11,670 nucleotides of DNA from Eubacteriaceae bacterium (GTDB taxonomy: Bacteria > Bacillota > Clostridia > Eubacteriales > UBA1433). Each line of letters starts with the position of its first letter. The first letter of the stretch is position 1. Location of the stretch: positions 1-11,670 of the forward strand of contig JAAZOI010000011.1 of assembly GCA_012797825.1 (NCBI GenBank). The letters run 5' to 3'. Below are positions 6,426-11,670 of this stretch, in pieces. The notes under the pieces were generated by a model, which was not told the DNA's origin, did no database searches, and worked only from the letters and a program-made list of their open reading frames with translations. The position numbers and the translations under genes were made by a program.

Positions 6426-6989
6426 CTATATATATCTGCGTACTTTTTTACAATAGTTTAAATATTCATCTCCGTAAATGTTTATTAAAGATTTTTCTTC
6501 AAGCAGCACCTGACGGTTGAAAAGCCATATTCCCGCTATTAAATATATTAATATTATCCAATTTGGGAAAATTAAAAATATTCCAAGCAGAACTAAAGCG
6601 AATGCAGTGTAAATAGGATTTCGGCTGATTGCAAAAGCGCCGGTCGTTACTAAAGAGCCGGGACTATCTTCATCTATGCCGACTCTGAAGCTTTTCCCGA
6701 AAGAAATTATACTAAATAAAAATAACAGCAGCCCAAGAAAACAAATGCCTACGCCGATCCAGCTTGAGATATTACTGCTAAATAGCTCGTGTCCGGGTTT
6801 AGGCAGTCCTACAGCGCTGGCAAATATAATATATAAAAACAGCAAAGCAAACGGAGGTATTAAAAAATCTTTTTTGTCCATTTCCCCGAATTTCATAGCT
6901 TTGATACCTAATCTTTTCATCAGAAAAACTCTGGACAATACCAATATTATAAGTAAAATTATCGCTGCTAATGCAAAACATCCCTGCAT
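6426..6989 (-). CDS. Isoprenylcysteine carboxyl methyltransferase-like (ICMT/PEMT family) membrane protein
   Basis: A 187-residue membrane protein with about five hydrophobic segments (around 4-24, 43-62, 75-97, 124-142, 143-157). The family signature lies in the C-terminal half: GSLVTTGAFAISRNPIYTAF (111-130, with the conserved RNP) and VLLEEKSLINIYGDEYLNYC (161-180) followed by KKVRRYI, which in ICMT and phospholipid N-methyltransferases contribute to S-adenosylmethionine binding. Bacterial members have mostly unknown acceptors; true prenylated CaaX proteins are not expected here, so a small lipid or isoprenoid acceptor is a guess only. GGAG lies eight bases before the ATG. No convincing terminator separates it from the thiW promoter downstream, so read-through into the thiW leader is possible. 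Confidence 0.8.
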   Translation of the reverse strand: MQGCFALAAIILLIILVLSRVFLMKRLGIKAMKFGEMDKKDFLIPPFALLFLYIIFASAVGLPKPGHELFSSNISSWIGVGICFLGLLLFLFSIISFGKSFRVGIDEDSPGSLVTTGAFAISRNPIYTAFALVLLGIFLIFPNWIILIYLIAGIWLFNRQVLLEEKSLINIYGDEYLNYCKKVRRYI

Positions 6990-7083
6990 ATGTTTTACTC
7001 CATATTATATTTTAACTATATAAGTATATTTTAACATTTTTTAAATTATTATATTTTATTATTTTATATTTTCCATCATTGCA

Positions 7084-7108
7084 ATAAAAAAAGACCTTTT
7101 AAAGTCTT
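7084..7108 (-). terminator. Rho-independent terminator of the tRNA cluster
   Basis: On the minus strand AAGACTT and AGGTCTT-type arms pair (one G-U in RNA) and run into TTTTTTTATT. It lies about 35 bases downstream of the tRNA-Lys 3' end. Confidence 0.8.
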
Positions 7109-7143
7109 AAAAATACCGATTATAAAGAATTTGAGTAAAAAAA

Positions 7144-7219
7144 TGGTGATCCATCCGCGACTCGAACGCGGGACACCCTGATTAAAAGTCAGGTGCTCTA
7201 CCGACTGAGCTAATGGATC
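7144..7219 (-). tRNA. tRNA-Lys (anticodon TTT)
   Basis: 76 nt with encoded CCA. Acceptor GATCCAT/ATGGATC with A73, D-arm GCTC/GAGC, anticodon loop CTTTTAA in stem CCTGA/TCAGG, T-arm CCGCG-TTCGAGT-CGCGG. All stems are perfect. Last gene of the cluster. Confidence 0.97.
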
Positions 7220-7295
7220 ACGCTTTTCTGCATTTACAACAGCTTGTATATATTATATTTTTTTTTACTTTTTGTCAATGTTTTTTTAATAATAA

Positions 7296-7370
7296 TGGCG
7301 GGGGCAGTAGGATTCGAACCTACGAATGACGGAGTCAGAGTCCGTTACCTTACCGCTTGGCGATGCCCCT
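7296..7370 (-). tRNA. tRNA-Gln (anticodon CTG)
   Basis: 75 nt with encoded CCA. Anticodon loop CTCTGAC in stem ACGGA/TCCGT; T-arm GTAGG-TTCGAAT-CCTAC; discriminator G73. The acceptor is AGGGGCA against TGCCCCC, so positions 1 and 72 form an A-C mismatch, unlike the A-T of its neighbour. Glutamine tRNAs tolerate a weak first pair. It looks like a duplicate of the TTG copy next door. Confidence 0.95.
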
Positions 7371-7402
7371 GCGCAAAGTATAAACAAATATTTAATTTTA
7401 AA

Positions 7403-7478
7403 TGGCAGGGGCAGCAGGACTCGAACCTACGAATTACGGAGTCAAAGTCCGTTGCCTTACCGACTTGGCCATGCCCCT
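7403..7478 (-). tRNA. tRNA-Gln (anticodon TTG)
   Basis: 76 nt with encoded CCA. Anticodon loop CTTTGAC in stem ACGGA/TCCGT; acceptor AGGGGCA/TGCCCCT perfectly paired; T-arm GTAGG-TTCGAGT-CCTGC with one G-T pair; G73. Acceptor and anticodon stems match the CTG paralogue almost base for base. Confidence 0.97.
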
Positions 7479-7484
7479 GTATTA

Positions 7485-7561
7485 TGGGGTGAGTAGTGGG
7501 ATTCGGACCCACGACCTCCAGAGCCACAATCTGGCGCTCTAACCAACTGAGCTATACCCAC
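7485..7561 (-). tRNA. tRNA-His (anticodon GTG)
   Basis: Anticodon loop TTGTGGC in stem CCAGA/TCTGG; acceptor GTGGGTA/TACTCAC; T-arm GTGGG-TCCGAAT-CCCAC; encoded CCA. The extra 5' G of histidine tRNAs (G-1, position 7562) is encoded opposite C73, the identity element for histidyl-tRNA synthetase. Confidence 0.97.
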
Positions 7562-7587
7562 CATGTAATTTGCACTAAATATAAAAA

Positions 7588-7664
7588 TGGCGCGCCTGCA
7601 GGGATTCGAACCCCGGACACACGGCTTAGAAGGCCGTTGCTCTATCCTACTGAGCTACAGGCGC
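7588..7664 (-). tRNA. tRNA-Arg (anticodon TCT)
   Basis: 77 nt with encoded CCA. Acceptor GCGCCTG/CAGGCGC with G73; D-arm GCTC/GAGC; anticodon loop CTTCTAA in stem ACGGC/GCCGT; T-arm CGGGG-TTCGAAT-CCCTG with one G-T. It reads AGA codons, the favoured Arg codons in AT-rich Firmicutes. It lies only 3 bases from tRNA-Gly. Confidence 0.97.
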
Positions 7665-7667
7665 AAA

Positions 7668-7741
7668 TGGAGCGGGTGAAGAGGATCGAACTCTCGCGAC
7701 CGGCTTGGAAGGCCAGGGCTCTACCACTGAGCTACACCCGC
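7668..7741 (-). tRNA. tRNA-Gly (anticodon TCC)
   Basis: 74 nt with encoded CCA. Acceptor GCGGGTG/CACCCGC with T73; short D-loop; anticodon loop CTTCCAA in stem CTGGC/GCCGG (one G-T); T-arm GAGAG-TTCGATC-CTCTT. First gene of the cluster, about 13 bases after the predicted transcript start. Confidence 0.97.
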
Positions 7742-7760
7742 AACTTTTAGTGCGATAGCT

Positions 7761-7789
7761 ATTTTATACTAAAGTTAAGTTTATGTCAA
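7761..7789 (-). promoter_or_regulatory. Sigma-A promoter of the tRNA cluster
   Basis: On the minus strand a perfect TTGACA (7784-7789), 17 bases, and TAAAAT (7761-7766), just upstream of tRNA-Gly. It lies between the phosphoesterase stop and the first tRNA. Confidence 0.75.
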
Positions 7790-7807
7790 TATCTTATTAT
7801 TATTTTA

Positions 7808-8323
7808 TTAAAAGCTAAAATTTATAATCTTTGAAAATAAATTATTATTAATATCAATATGTTTAAAATTAACTTTTTCTTTATCAATGCTAATAATACC
7901 GTATCCTCTTTTACTTCCGTTTCGTGCGTATTTAATCGCTCCCGGATTAAAAAGTGTTATGCCGTCAAATTCCTCCAGATATTGCACATGTGTGTGCCCA
8001 AATAAAGCAATGCTGCAGTTGTTTTCTTTTACTTTGCTTAAAAGCAGCTCTTTGCCCTTATATATCTTATAGCCGTGACCGTGCGTTATGAATATCCTGT
8101 GATTTTGAATTATTTCTACCCTTTCAAGAGGCTCGTTAGATTCCATATCATTGTTTCCTCTGACCGCAATTAACGGAATATTAAATATTGATGAAATATC
8201 ATCTATTTCTTTTATGCCGTCTCCCAGAAATATCAATAAATCGGGAACGGTTGAAAGCTTTTTAAATATCTTATATAATGAATCAAAATCTCCGTGACTG
8301 TCGCTTATTACAAATATCTTCAT
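7808..8323 (-). CDS. YfcE/MJ0936-family metallophosphoesterase
   Basis: A 171-residue single-domain calcineurin-type phosphodiesterase. All metal motifs are present: SDSHGD (7-12; Asp8, His10), GD (34-35; Asp35), GNND (56-59; Asn58), THGH (80-83; His81, His83) and GHTH (109-112), followed by NPGA (127-129 region). Family members hydrolyse model phosphodiesters with Mn2+; the physiological substrate is unknown, and some relatives act on RNA or cyclic nucleotides. It starts 2 bases after the rdgB stop with only a weak ribosome site, so it is probably translationally coupled. It corresponds to YsnB of the B. subtilis gerM-rph-ysnA-ysnB cluster. No terminator follows before the tRNA promoter. Confidence 0.92.
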   Translation of the reverse strand: MKIFVISDSHGDFDSLYKIFKKLSTVPDLLIFLGDGIKEIDDISSIFNIPLIAVRGNNDMESNEPLERVEIIQNHRIFITHGHGYKIYKGKELLLSKVKENNCSIALFGHTHVQYLEEFDGITLFNPGAIKYARNGSKRGYGIISIDKEKVNFKHIDINNNLFSKIINFSF

Positions 8324-8325
8324 TT

Positions 8326-8910
8326 TTAGGTATTCTCTATGAATTCTAAATAATTTTTCAGTTCAATAAGAGCTTGCGCCCTGTGGCTCAATCTGTCTTT
8401 TTCTTCACTGCTCAGCTCGGCATATGTCTTGTCCATACCGTCAGGAATAAAAATAGGGTCATAGCCAAACCCGCCTGTTCCTAAATATTCTTTGGCAATC
8501 TGTCCGTTAACTTGTCCCAAAAATATTTTTTCCTCGCCGTTTGGCATGCTTAAAGCTATCGCGCATTTAAAAACGGCGCTTCTGTCAACTTTATTTTCAA
8601 GCGCTTTTAGCAGCTTTTTGTTGTTGTCTTCAAAAGTCGCTTTTTCTCCCGCATACCTTGCCGAATACACTCCCGGCGCATCATTTAATGCTTGTACAAA
8701 AAGCCCCGTATCATCGGCTATTGTCATTTTATCTGTATGCTTTCTTATTTCGCGCACTTTAATAAGCGCATTTTCGCATATTGTCGCACCTGTCTCTTCT
8801 ATCTGTTCATTAAATCCTATCTGATCCAATGATAAAATATTATATCCGTATAATATATCTCTTACTTCTTTAAGTTTGTGTTTATTGTTGCTTGCGAGTA
8901 CAATATCCAT
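8326..8910 (-). CDS. rdgB: RdgB/HAM1 XTP/dITP pyrophosphatase
   Basis: A 194-residue nucleotide-pool sanitiser that hydrolyses XTP, dITP and ITP to the monophosphate and pyrophosphate, keeping deaminated purines out of DNA and RNA. Seen: ASNNKHKLKEV (6-16; substrate triphosphate/base site), ADDTGL (65-70; catalytic and metal acids), APGVYSARYAG (78-88), TGGFGYDPIF (145-154; base recognition) and LSHRAQAL (174-181). All family motifs are intact and the length is typical. It lies 12 bases after rph with a modest GGAAA ribosome site, within the gerM-rph-rdgB-phosphoesterase operon; it is the counterpart of B. subtilis ysnA. Confidence 0.96.
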   Translation of the reverse strand: MDIVLASNNKHKLKEVRDILYGYNILSLDQIGFNEQIEETGATICENALIKVREIRKHTDKMTIADDTGLFVQALNDAPGVYSARYAGEKATFEDNNKKLLKALENKVDRSAVFKCAIALSMPNGEEKIFLGQVNGQIAKEYLGTGGFGYDPIFIPDGMDKTYAELSSEEKDRLSHRAQALIELKNYLEFIENT

Positions 8911-8922
8911 AATATTTTTCCG

Positions 8923-9642
8923 TTAAATAATTTCATTAGTTTTTAATACTTCAAAAATCTGTTCTATGCCAAATTTTGCGGCATCAAGCATGGTTATAAG
9001 CTCCTCATAGCTTATCGGTCTTTTTTCCCCTGTTGTTTGAATTTCTGTAATATCTCCGTTCAGTGTCATCACCACATTCATGTCAGCAGTCGCATTGCTG
9101 TCTTCTTGATAAGAAAGGTCTACAAGGATCTCATCATCCACAATCCCGAGGCTTACAGCTGCAACGGCGCAGTTAATAGGGTTCTCTTTAATGATGTTAT
9201 TGTCGAGTAGATATTTAACACAGTCATTCAAGGCAATAAAAGATCCTGTAACTGAGCAAGTCCTTGTACCTCCGTCAGCCTGAATTACGTCACAGTCTAT
9301 CCAAATCGTCCTCTCGCCGAGTTTTTTGGTATCAATAATACTTCTTAACGACCTGCCTATAAGACGCTGTATTTCAGCGCTTCGTCCGTCAATTTTACCT
9401 TTGTTAATATCTCTTTGCTTTCTTACCATAACCGATGAAGGCAGCATTGCATATTCCGCGCTTACCCAGCCGGAGCCTGTCCCTCTCGCAAACAAAGGAA
9501 CTTTATCTTCAACTATGGCAGTACACAGCACTTTCGTATCGCCGCATGAAATAAGCACCGAGCCCTGAGCGTATTTTGTGTAATTCCTTATAATTTCTAT
9601 TTTCCTTATTTCGTAGTTATCCCTGTTATCTTCTCTGGACAT
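8923..9642 (-). CDS. rph: RNase PH
   Basis: A 239-residue phosphorolytic 3'-5' exoribonuclease that trims the 3' tails of tRNA precursors, working as a ring of subunits. Seen: GSVLISCGDTKVLCTA (27-42), GSGWVSAEYAMLPSS (56-70), RSAEIQRLIGRSLR (87-100; arginines for ring contacts and RNA), QADGGTRTCSVTG (121-133; phosphate-binding Thr126/Arg127) and EDSNATADMNVVMT (180-193; metal-binding Asp181/Asp187). The N-terminal MSREDNRDNYEIR is a slightly divergent version of the usual RxDGRxxDELR opening. AAAGGGA lies five bases before the ATG, 21 bases after gerM. All substrate tRNAs in the adjacent cluster already encode CCA. Confidence 0.96.
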   Translation of the reverse strand: MSREDNRDNYEIRKIEIIRNYTKYAQGSVLISCGDTKVLCTAIVEDKVPLFARGTGSGWVSAEYAMLPSSVMVRKQRDINKGKIDGRSAEIQRLIGRSLRSIIDTKKLGERTIWIDCDVIQADGGTRTCSVTGSFIALNDCVKYLLDNNIIKENPINCAVAAVSLGIVDDEILVDLSYQEDSNATADMNVVMTLNGDITEIQTTGEKRPISYEELITMLDAAKFGIEQIFEVLKTNEII

Positions 9643-9663
9643 ATTTTTCCCTTTCAGCTAAGT

Positions 9664-10644
9664 TTATAGTTCATTCGGCGCTATAGGCAGCGTCATACTT
9701 TTACTCTCTCCGTTTATTATAATTTCAGCGCTTGTTAATTCAAAATTTTCTTCAAGTGTAAGCGCGATGCATTTTCTTAAACATTCTATATAAATACTGT
9801 CGCCTGTTATATTTTTTAATTCTACTTTTGCTTTTTTATCTTTTATAATTGCCGAGGCAATATTCTCTGATTTTATGTTTAAATTAGTTTTTACTTTTGA
9901 GTTGTTGGCGATTAGCGCATTAAGCAATTCCTGTGCGTTTACTGGAGCCGAATCAATATAAACTGTGACAGGATATACATAAAATCCGGGATAAAATGTA
10001 TTGCTGTAGTATAATATTATTCTGTTTTTCCCCGTGCTGTTTATTGCGTTTATATCTTCCCTTAAAAATGTCCCGCTTGCTATTGCTCCGCCGCTCAGCA
10101 CTCCTGCTTGTGCATTATTCACGAGAAATTGGACTTTTGAAATATTATCAAACTCCGTCAGCGTATATACTATGCTCTTAAGCATTATTTCTTCTTTGGT
10201 TCTGTCTTTTATATTCATTACTTGGTCGCTCATTGCAACTTTAATAAGTCCGTCTTCTTTAAGCGCAAGAGTAATTGAGATATTATCGGGAATTGTAGGC
10301 ACAAGCCCCATATGGTATATTTCATCTCTGTTGTTTTTATTAATATACATCGCGCTTAATGTAGTTTTAGCAAGCGACGCATTTTTCGGCAGTTTTCTAA
10401 GTACCGGCACCAGATATCCGTTGCTGTCAGAATAGTAAACTATTTGAGAAAAATAGTTTTGAGCATTAGCGGGTATGTCCGAATTTTCACTATCATTATT
10501 AGCGTTGCTGTTATTTGCCGTATCCGCAGGTTGGTTAGTATTTGTTGAAGTGTTTGTCTCGTCCTTATTTAGCCTGTCTTTTAAATAAGCATAAGAGCCG
10601 TAAAGTATCAAAGCTACTAAAAGCAATGGAATAATCCTTTTCAT
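9664..10644 (-). CDS. gerM: GerM-domain sporulation protein, membrane-anchored
   Basis: A 326-residue envelope protein: an N-terminal membrane segment (about 4-20), a low-complexity Asn/Thr/Ser/Asp linker (28-60), then two GerM domains (about 67-192 and 208-322), with VYYSDSNGYLVPVLRKLP (69-86) and IILYYSNTFYPGFYVYPV (209-226) opening each repeat. In B. subtilis GerM takes part in the SpoIIIA-SpoIIQ channel between mother cell and forespore and in germination. Its position just upstream of rph, rdgB and the phosphoesterase is the same as in B. subtilis, which supports the call. Unlike the B. subtilis lipoprotein, there is no lipobox cysteine, so it appears anchored by an uncleaved transmembrane helix. 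GGAGGT precedes the ATG by five bases. Confidence 0.88.
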   Translation of the reverse strand: MKRIIPLLLVALILYGSYAYLKDRLNKDETNTSTNTNQPADTANNSNANNDSENSDIPANAQNYFSQIVYYSDSNGYLVPVLRKLPKNASLAKTTLSAMYINKNNRDEIYHMGLVPTIPDNISITLALKEDGLIKVAMSDQVMNIKDRTKEEIMLKSIVYTLTEFDNISKVQFLVNNAQAGVLSGGAIASGTFLREDINAINSTGKNRIILYYSNTFYPGFYVYPVTVYIDSAPVNAQELLNALIANNSKVKTNLNIKSENIASAIIKDKKAKVELKNITGDSIYIECLRKCIALTLEENFELTSAEIIINGESKSMTLPIAPNEL

Positions 10645-10706
10645 ATTATACCTCCATTGCTTAATATATATTAACTTAAAAACTTATTTATTCTTTATGT
10701 AATTTT

Positions 10707-10724
10707 CAAAATATCTATATTTTG
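10707..10724. repeat. AT-rich palindrome over the stop codon of the AIR-synthase gene
   Basis: CAAAATAT-CT-ATATTTTG is a perfect 8-2-8 inverted repeat spanning the TAG at 10715-10717. The arms are AT-rich and the loop too short for a strong RNA hairpin, and there is no T-tract, so it is not a convincing terminator. Confidence 0.35.
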
Positions 10725-11670
10725 TATATTTCATCCTCACCGGGCTCGGCCAAATCGTAAGTTTCGTTTTGTTTTATATAGACGCTTTTGCCTTCAATAA
10801 ATTTCCCGATTATTTTTGCATTGATTTTATTACTTATTAGTTCTTTTATTATAATATCAGCATCTTTTTCATAAGCCGCAATAAGCATTGAGCCGCTTGA
10901 GATTAATCTTAACGGGTCAATATTTAAGTTTTTGCAAATAATTTTTGTCTCATCATATATAGAAATTTCATCGCAATACACTTCAATATTGCAATTAGCT
11001 AATTTTGACATTTCCCACGCGGCTCCGAGCACTCCGCCTTCAGTTATGTCGTGCATACATTTAGCGTTATGTCTGCAAGCTATTTTACTTTCCGGAATAA
11101 CAGATATTTCATTGATTAAATTTTTTAAAAAATTTATTTGGTTTTTATCTAATATATTATTAAATTTATCTTCATAATCCGAAGCTATTATGCTGCTGCC
11201 TTCCAGTCCTGCAGATTTTGTCATTATTAATATGTCGCCCGGATTTACTTTTTGCTGTATAAAGCTTTTCTTTTTGCCGATAACTGTTGCGACTAGAACA
11301 AGTCTCGTAACAGCGTCTGTTTTTTCCGTGTGTCCGCCTGCGAGCTGAACGTTAAGTTTTTCGCATTCGCTGTCAAGCTCGCAGATAATTTTTTCTATAT
11401 CATTAATATCATAATCATACGGCATTAAAAGCGTTACTAATATAGCGACAGGTTCGCCTCCCGCTGCGGCAATGTCATTGCAGCATATGTTAACGCATAA
11501 ACGGCCGATATTGTTGTCCGCTGCTGTAATCGGATCAGTAGTTACAACTAATAAATCGCTTCCAAGATTAATAATGCTGCTGTCTATTCCAGTTCCGCTG
11601 CCAAGCAAAACTTCTTCGCGCTTATATTTTATATTATTAAATATAATTTTTTTTAATACGCTGTCGTCAA
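10715..11670 (-). CDS. AIR synthase (PurM/HypE/SelD-fold) family protein, partial at N-terminus
   Basis: The frame stays open to the right edge, giving 317 visible codons; the true start lies outside, and a TTG at 11606-11608 is internal. It has the two-domain ATP-dependent AIR-synthase fold shared by PurM, HypE, SelD and ThiL. Seen: VLLGSGTGIDSS with TTDPITAADNNIG (N-terminal nucleotide/metal region), CVNICCNDIAAAGGEPVAI, QLAGGHTEKTDAVTR, then C-domain GDILIMTKSAGLEGSSIIAS, DITEGGVLGAAWEMSK and LISSGSMLIAA. It is closest to the clostridial HypE-like uncharacterised group. It ends GEDEIYKI, without the C-terminal cysteine (PRIC-type tail) that HypE needs to carry the carbamoyl/cyano group, so hydrogenase maturation is unlikely. 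Function unknown. It lies 70 bases upstream of gerM with no terminator between, so may share the transcript. Confidence 0.85.
   Translation of the reverse strand, partial: DDSVLKKIIFNNIKYKREEVLLGSGTGIDSSIINLGSDLLVVTTDPITAADNNIGRLCVNICCNDIAAAGGEPVAILVTLLMPYDYDINDIEKIICELDSECEKLNVQLAGGHTEKTDAVTRLVLVATVIGKKKSFIQQKVNPGDILIMTKSAGLEGSSIIASDYEDKFNNILDKNQINFLKNLINEISVIPESKIACRHNAKCMHDITEGGVLGAAWEMSKLANCNIEVYCDEISIYDETKIICKNLNIDPLRLISSGSMLIAAYEKDADIIIKELISNKINAKIIGKFIEGKSVYIKQNETYDLAEPGEDEIYKI

Noticed and set aside
7244..7750. Two plus-strand reading frames (7244-7492, 7496-7750) with phrases such as GIRTPDTRLRRPLLYPTELQA
   Set aside because: They are antisense translations of the tRNA genes, a well-known false protein family in databases; the tRNA structures explain the sequence fully.
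10715..11608. Complete gene starting at TTG 11606-11608
   Set aside because: The frame continues upstream to the window edge with family-typical residues (LKKIIFNNIKYKREEVLLG), so the TTG codon is internal and the gene is partial.
10715..11670. Hydrogenase maturation factor HypE or selenophosphate synthase SelD
   Set aside because: There is no C-terminal PRIC-type cysteine for HypE, and the N-terminal catalytic Cys/Sec loop of SelD is not seen; only the fold-level call is kept.
1..11670. CRISPR array, insertion sequence, prophage or defence genes
   Set aside because: No spaced direct repeats, transposase, integrase, phage or toxin-antitoxin signatures were seen; the intergenic repeats are accounted for by terminators, tRNAs and promoters.

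Overview
The window looks like chromosomal DNA from a low-GC, anaerobic, endospore-forming Firmicute of the Clostridia. The evidence is AT-rich intergenic DNA, strong AGGAGG-type ribosome sites, U-tailed hairpin terminators, a GerM sporulation gene in the same gene order as in Bacillus subtilis (gerM-rph-rdgB-phosphoesterase), an oxygen/iron-protection ferritin-like protein and a clostridial-type citrate synthase. I cannot name the species. Nearly everything is on the minus strand; the only plus-strand gene is a glycosyltransferase.

Layout in plus coordinates: (1) 1-578, the N-terminal part of a 3-hydroxyacyl-CoA dehydrogenase, cut by the window edge. (2) 667-1146, a small GNAT acetyltransferase between two terminators. 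(3) 1165-2529 citrate synthase and 2682-3842 a class I aminotransferase, each with its own promoter and separated by a UUCG-tetraloop terminator. (4) 3843-4099, a divergent promoter region whose two extended -10 elements share a 14-bp sequence, reading left into the aminotransferase and right into a GT2-GtrA fusion glycosyltransferase (4100-5203). (5) 5209-5240, a shared inverted repeat at the convergent boundary, followed by an EncFtn-like ferritin gene with no encapsulin gene in view. (6) 5718-6369, a thiW thiazole-transporter unit with promoter, a very short leader that is almost entirely one terminator hairpin, and the gene; this is the best candidate for a small regulatory RNA (HMP-PP/thiS-motif type). 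(7) 6426-6989, an ICMT-like membrane methyltransferase. (8) 7084-7789, six tRNA genes (Gly-Arg-His-Gln-Gln-Lys in transcription order) with promoter and terminator. (9) 7808-10644, the gerM-rph-rdgB-phosphoesterase cluster, preceded by a partial AIR-synthase-family gene (10715 to the edge).

These are mostly housekeeping units: carbon entry to glutamate, amino-acid transamination, thiamine precursor uptake, tRNA supply and 3'-end processing (RNase PH beside a tRNA cluster), nucleotide-pool cleaning and sporulation. There is no sign of a mobile element, CRISPR array or defence island, and no stretch over about 300 bases lacks a gene. I found no clearly new multi-gene system; the thiW leader is the most rewarding element to examine.
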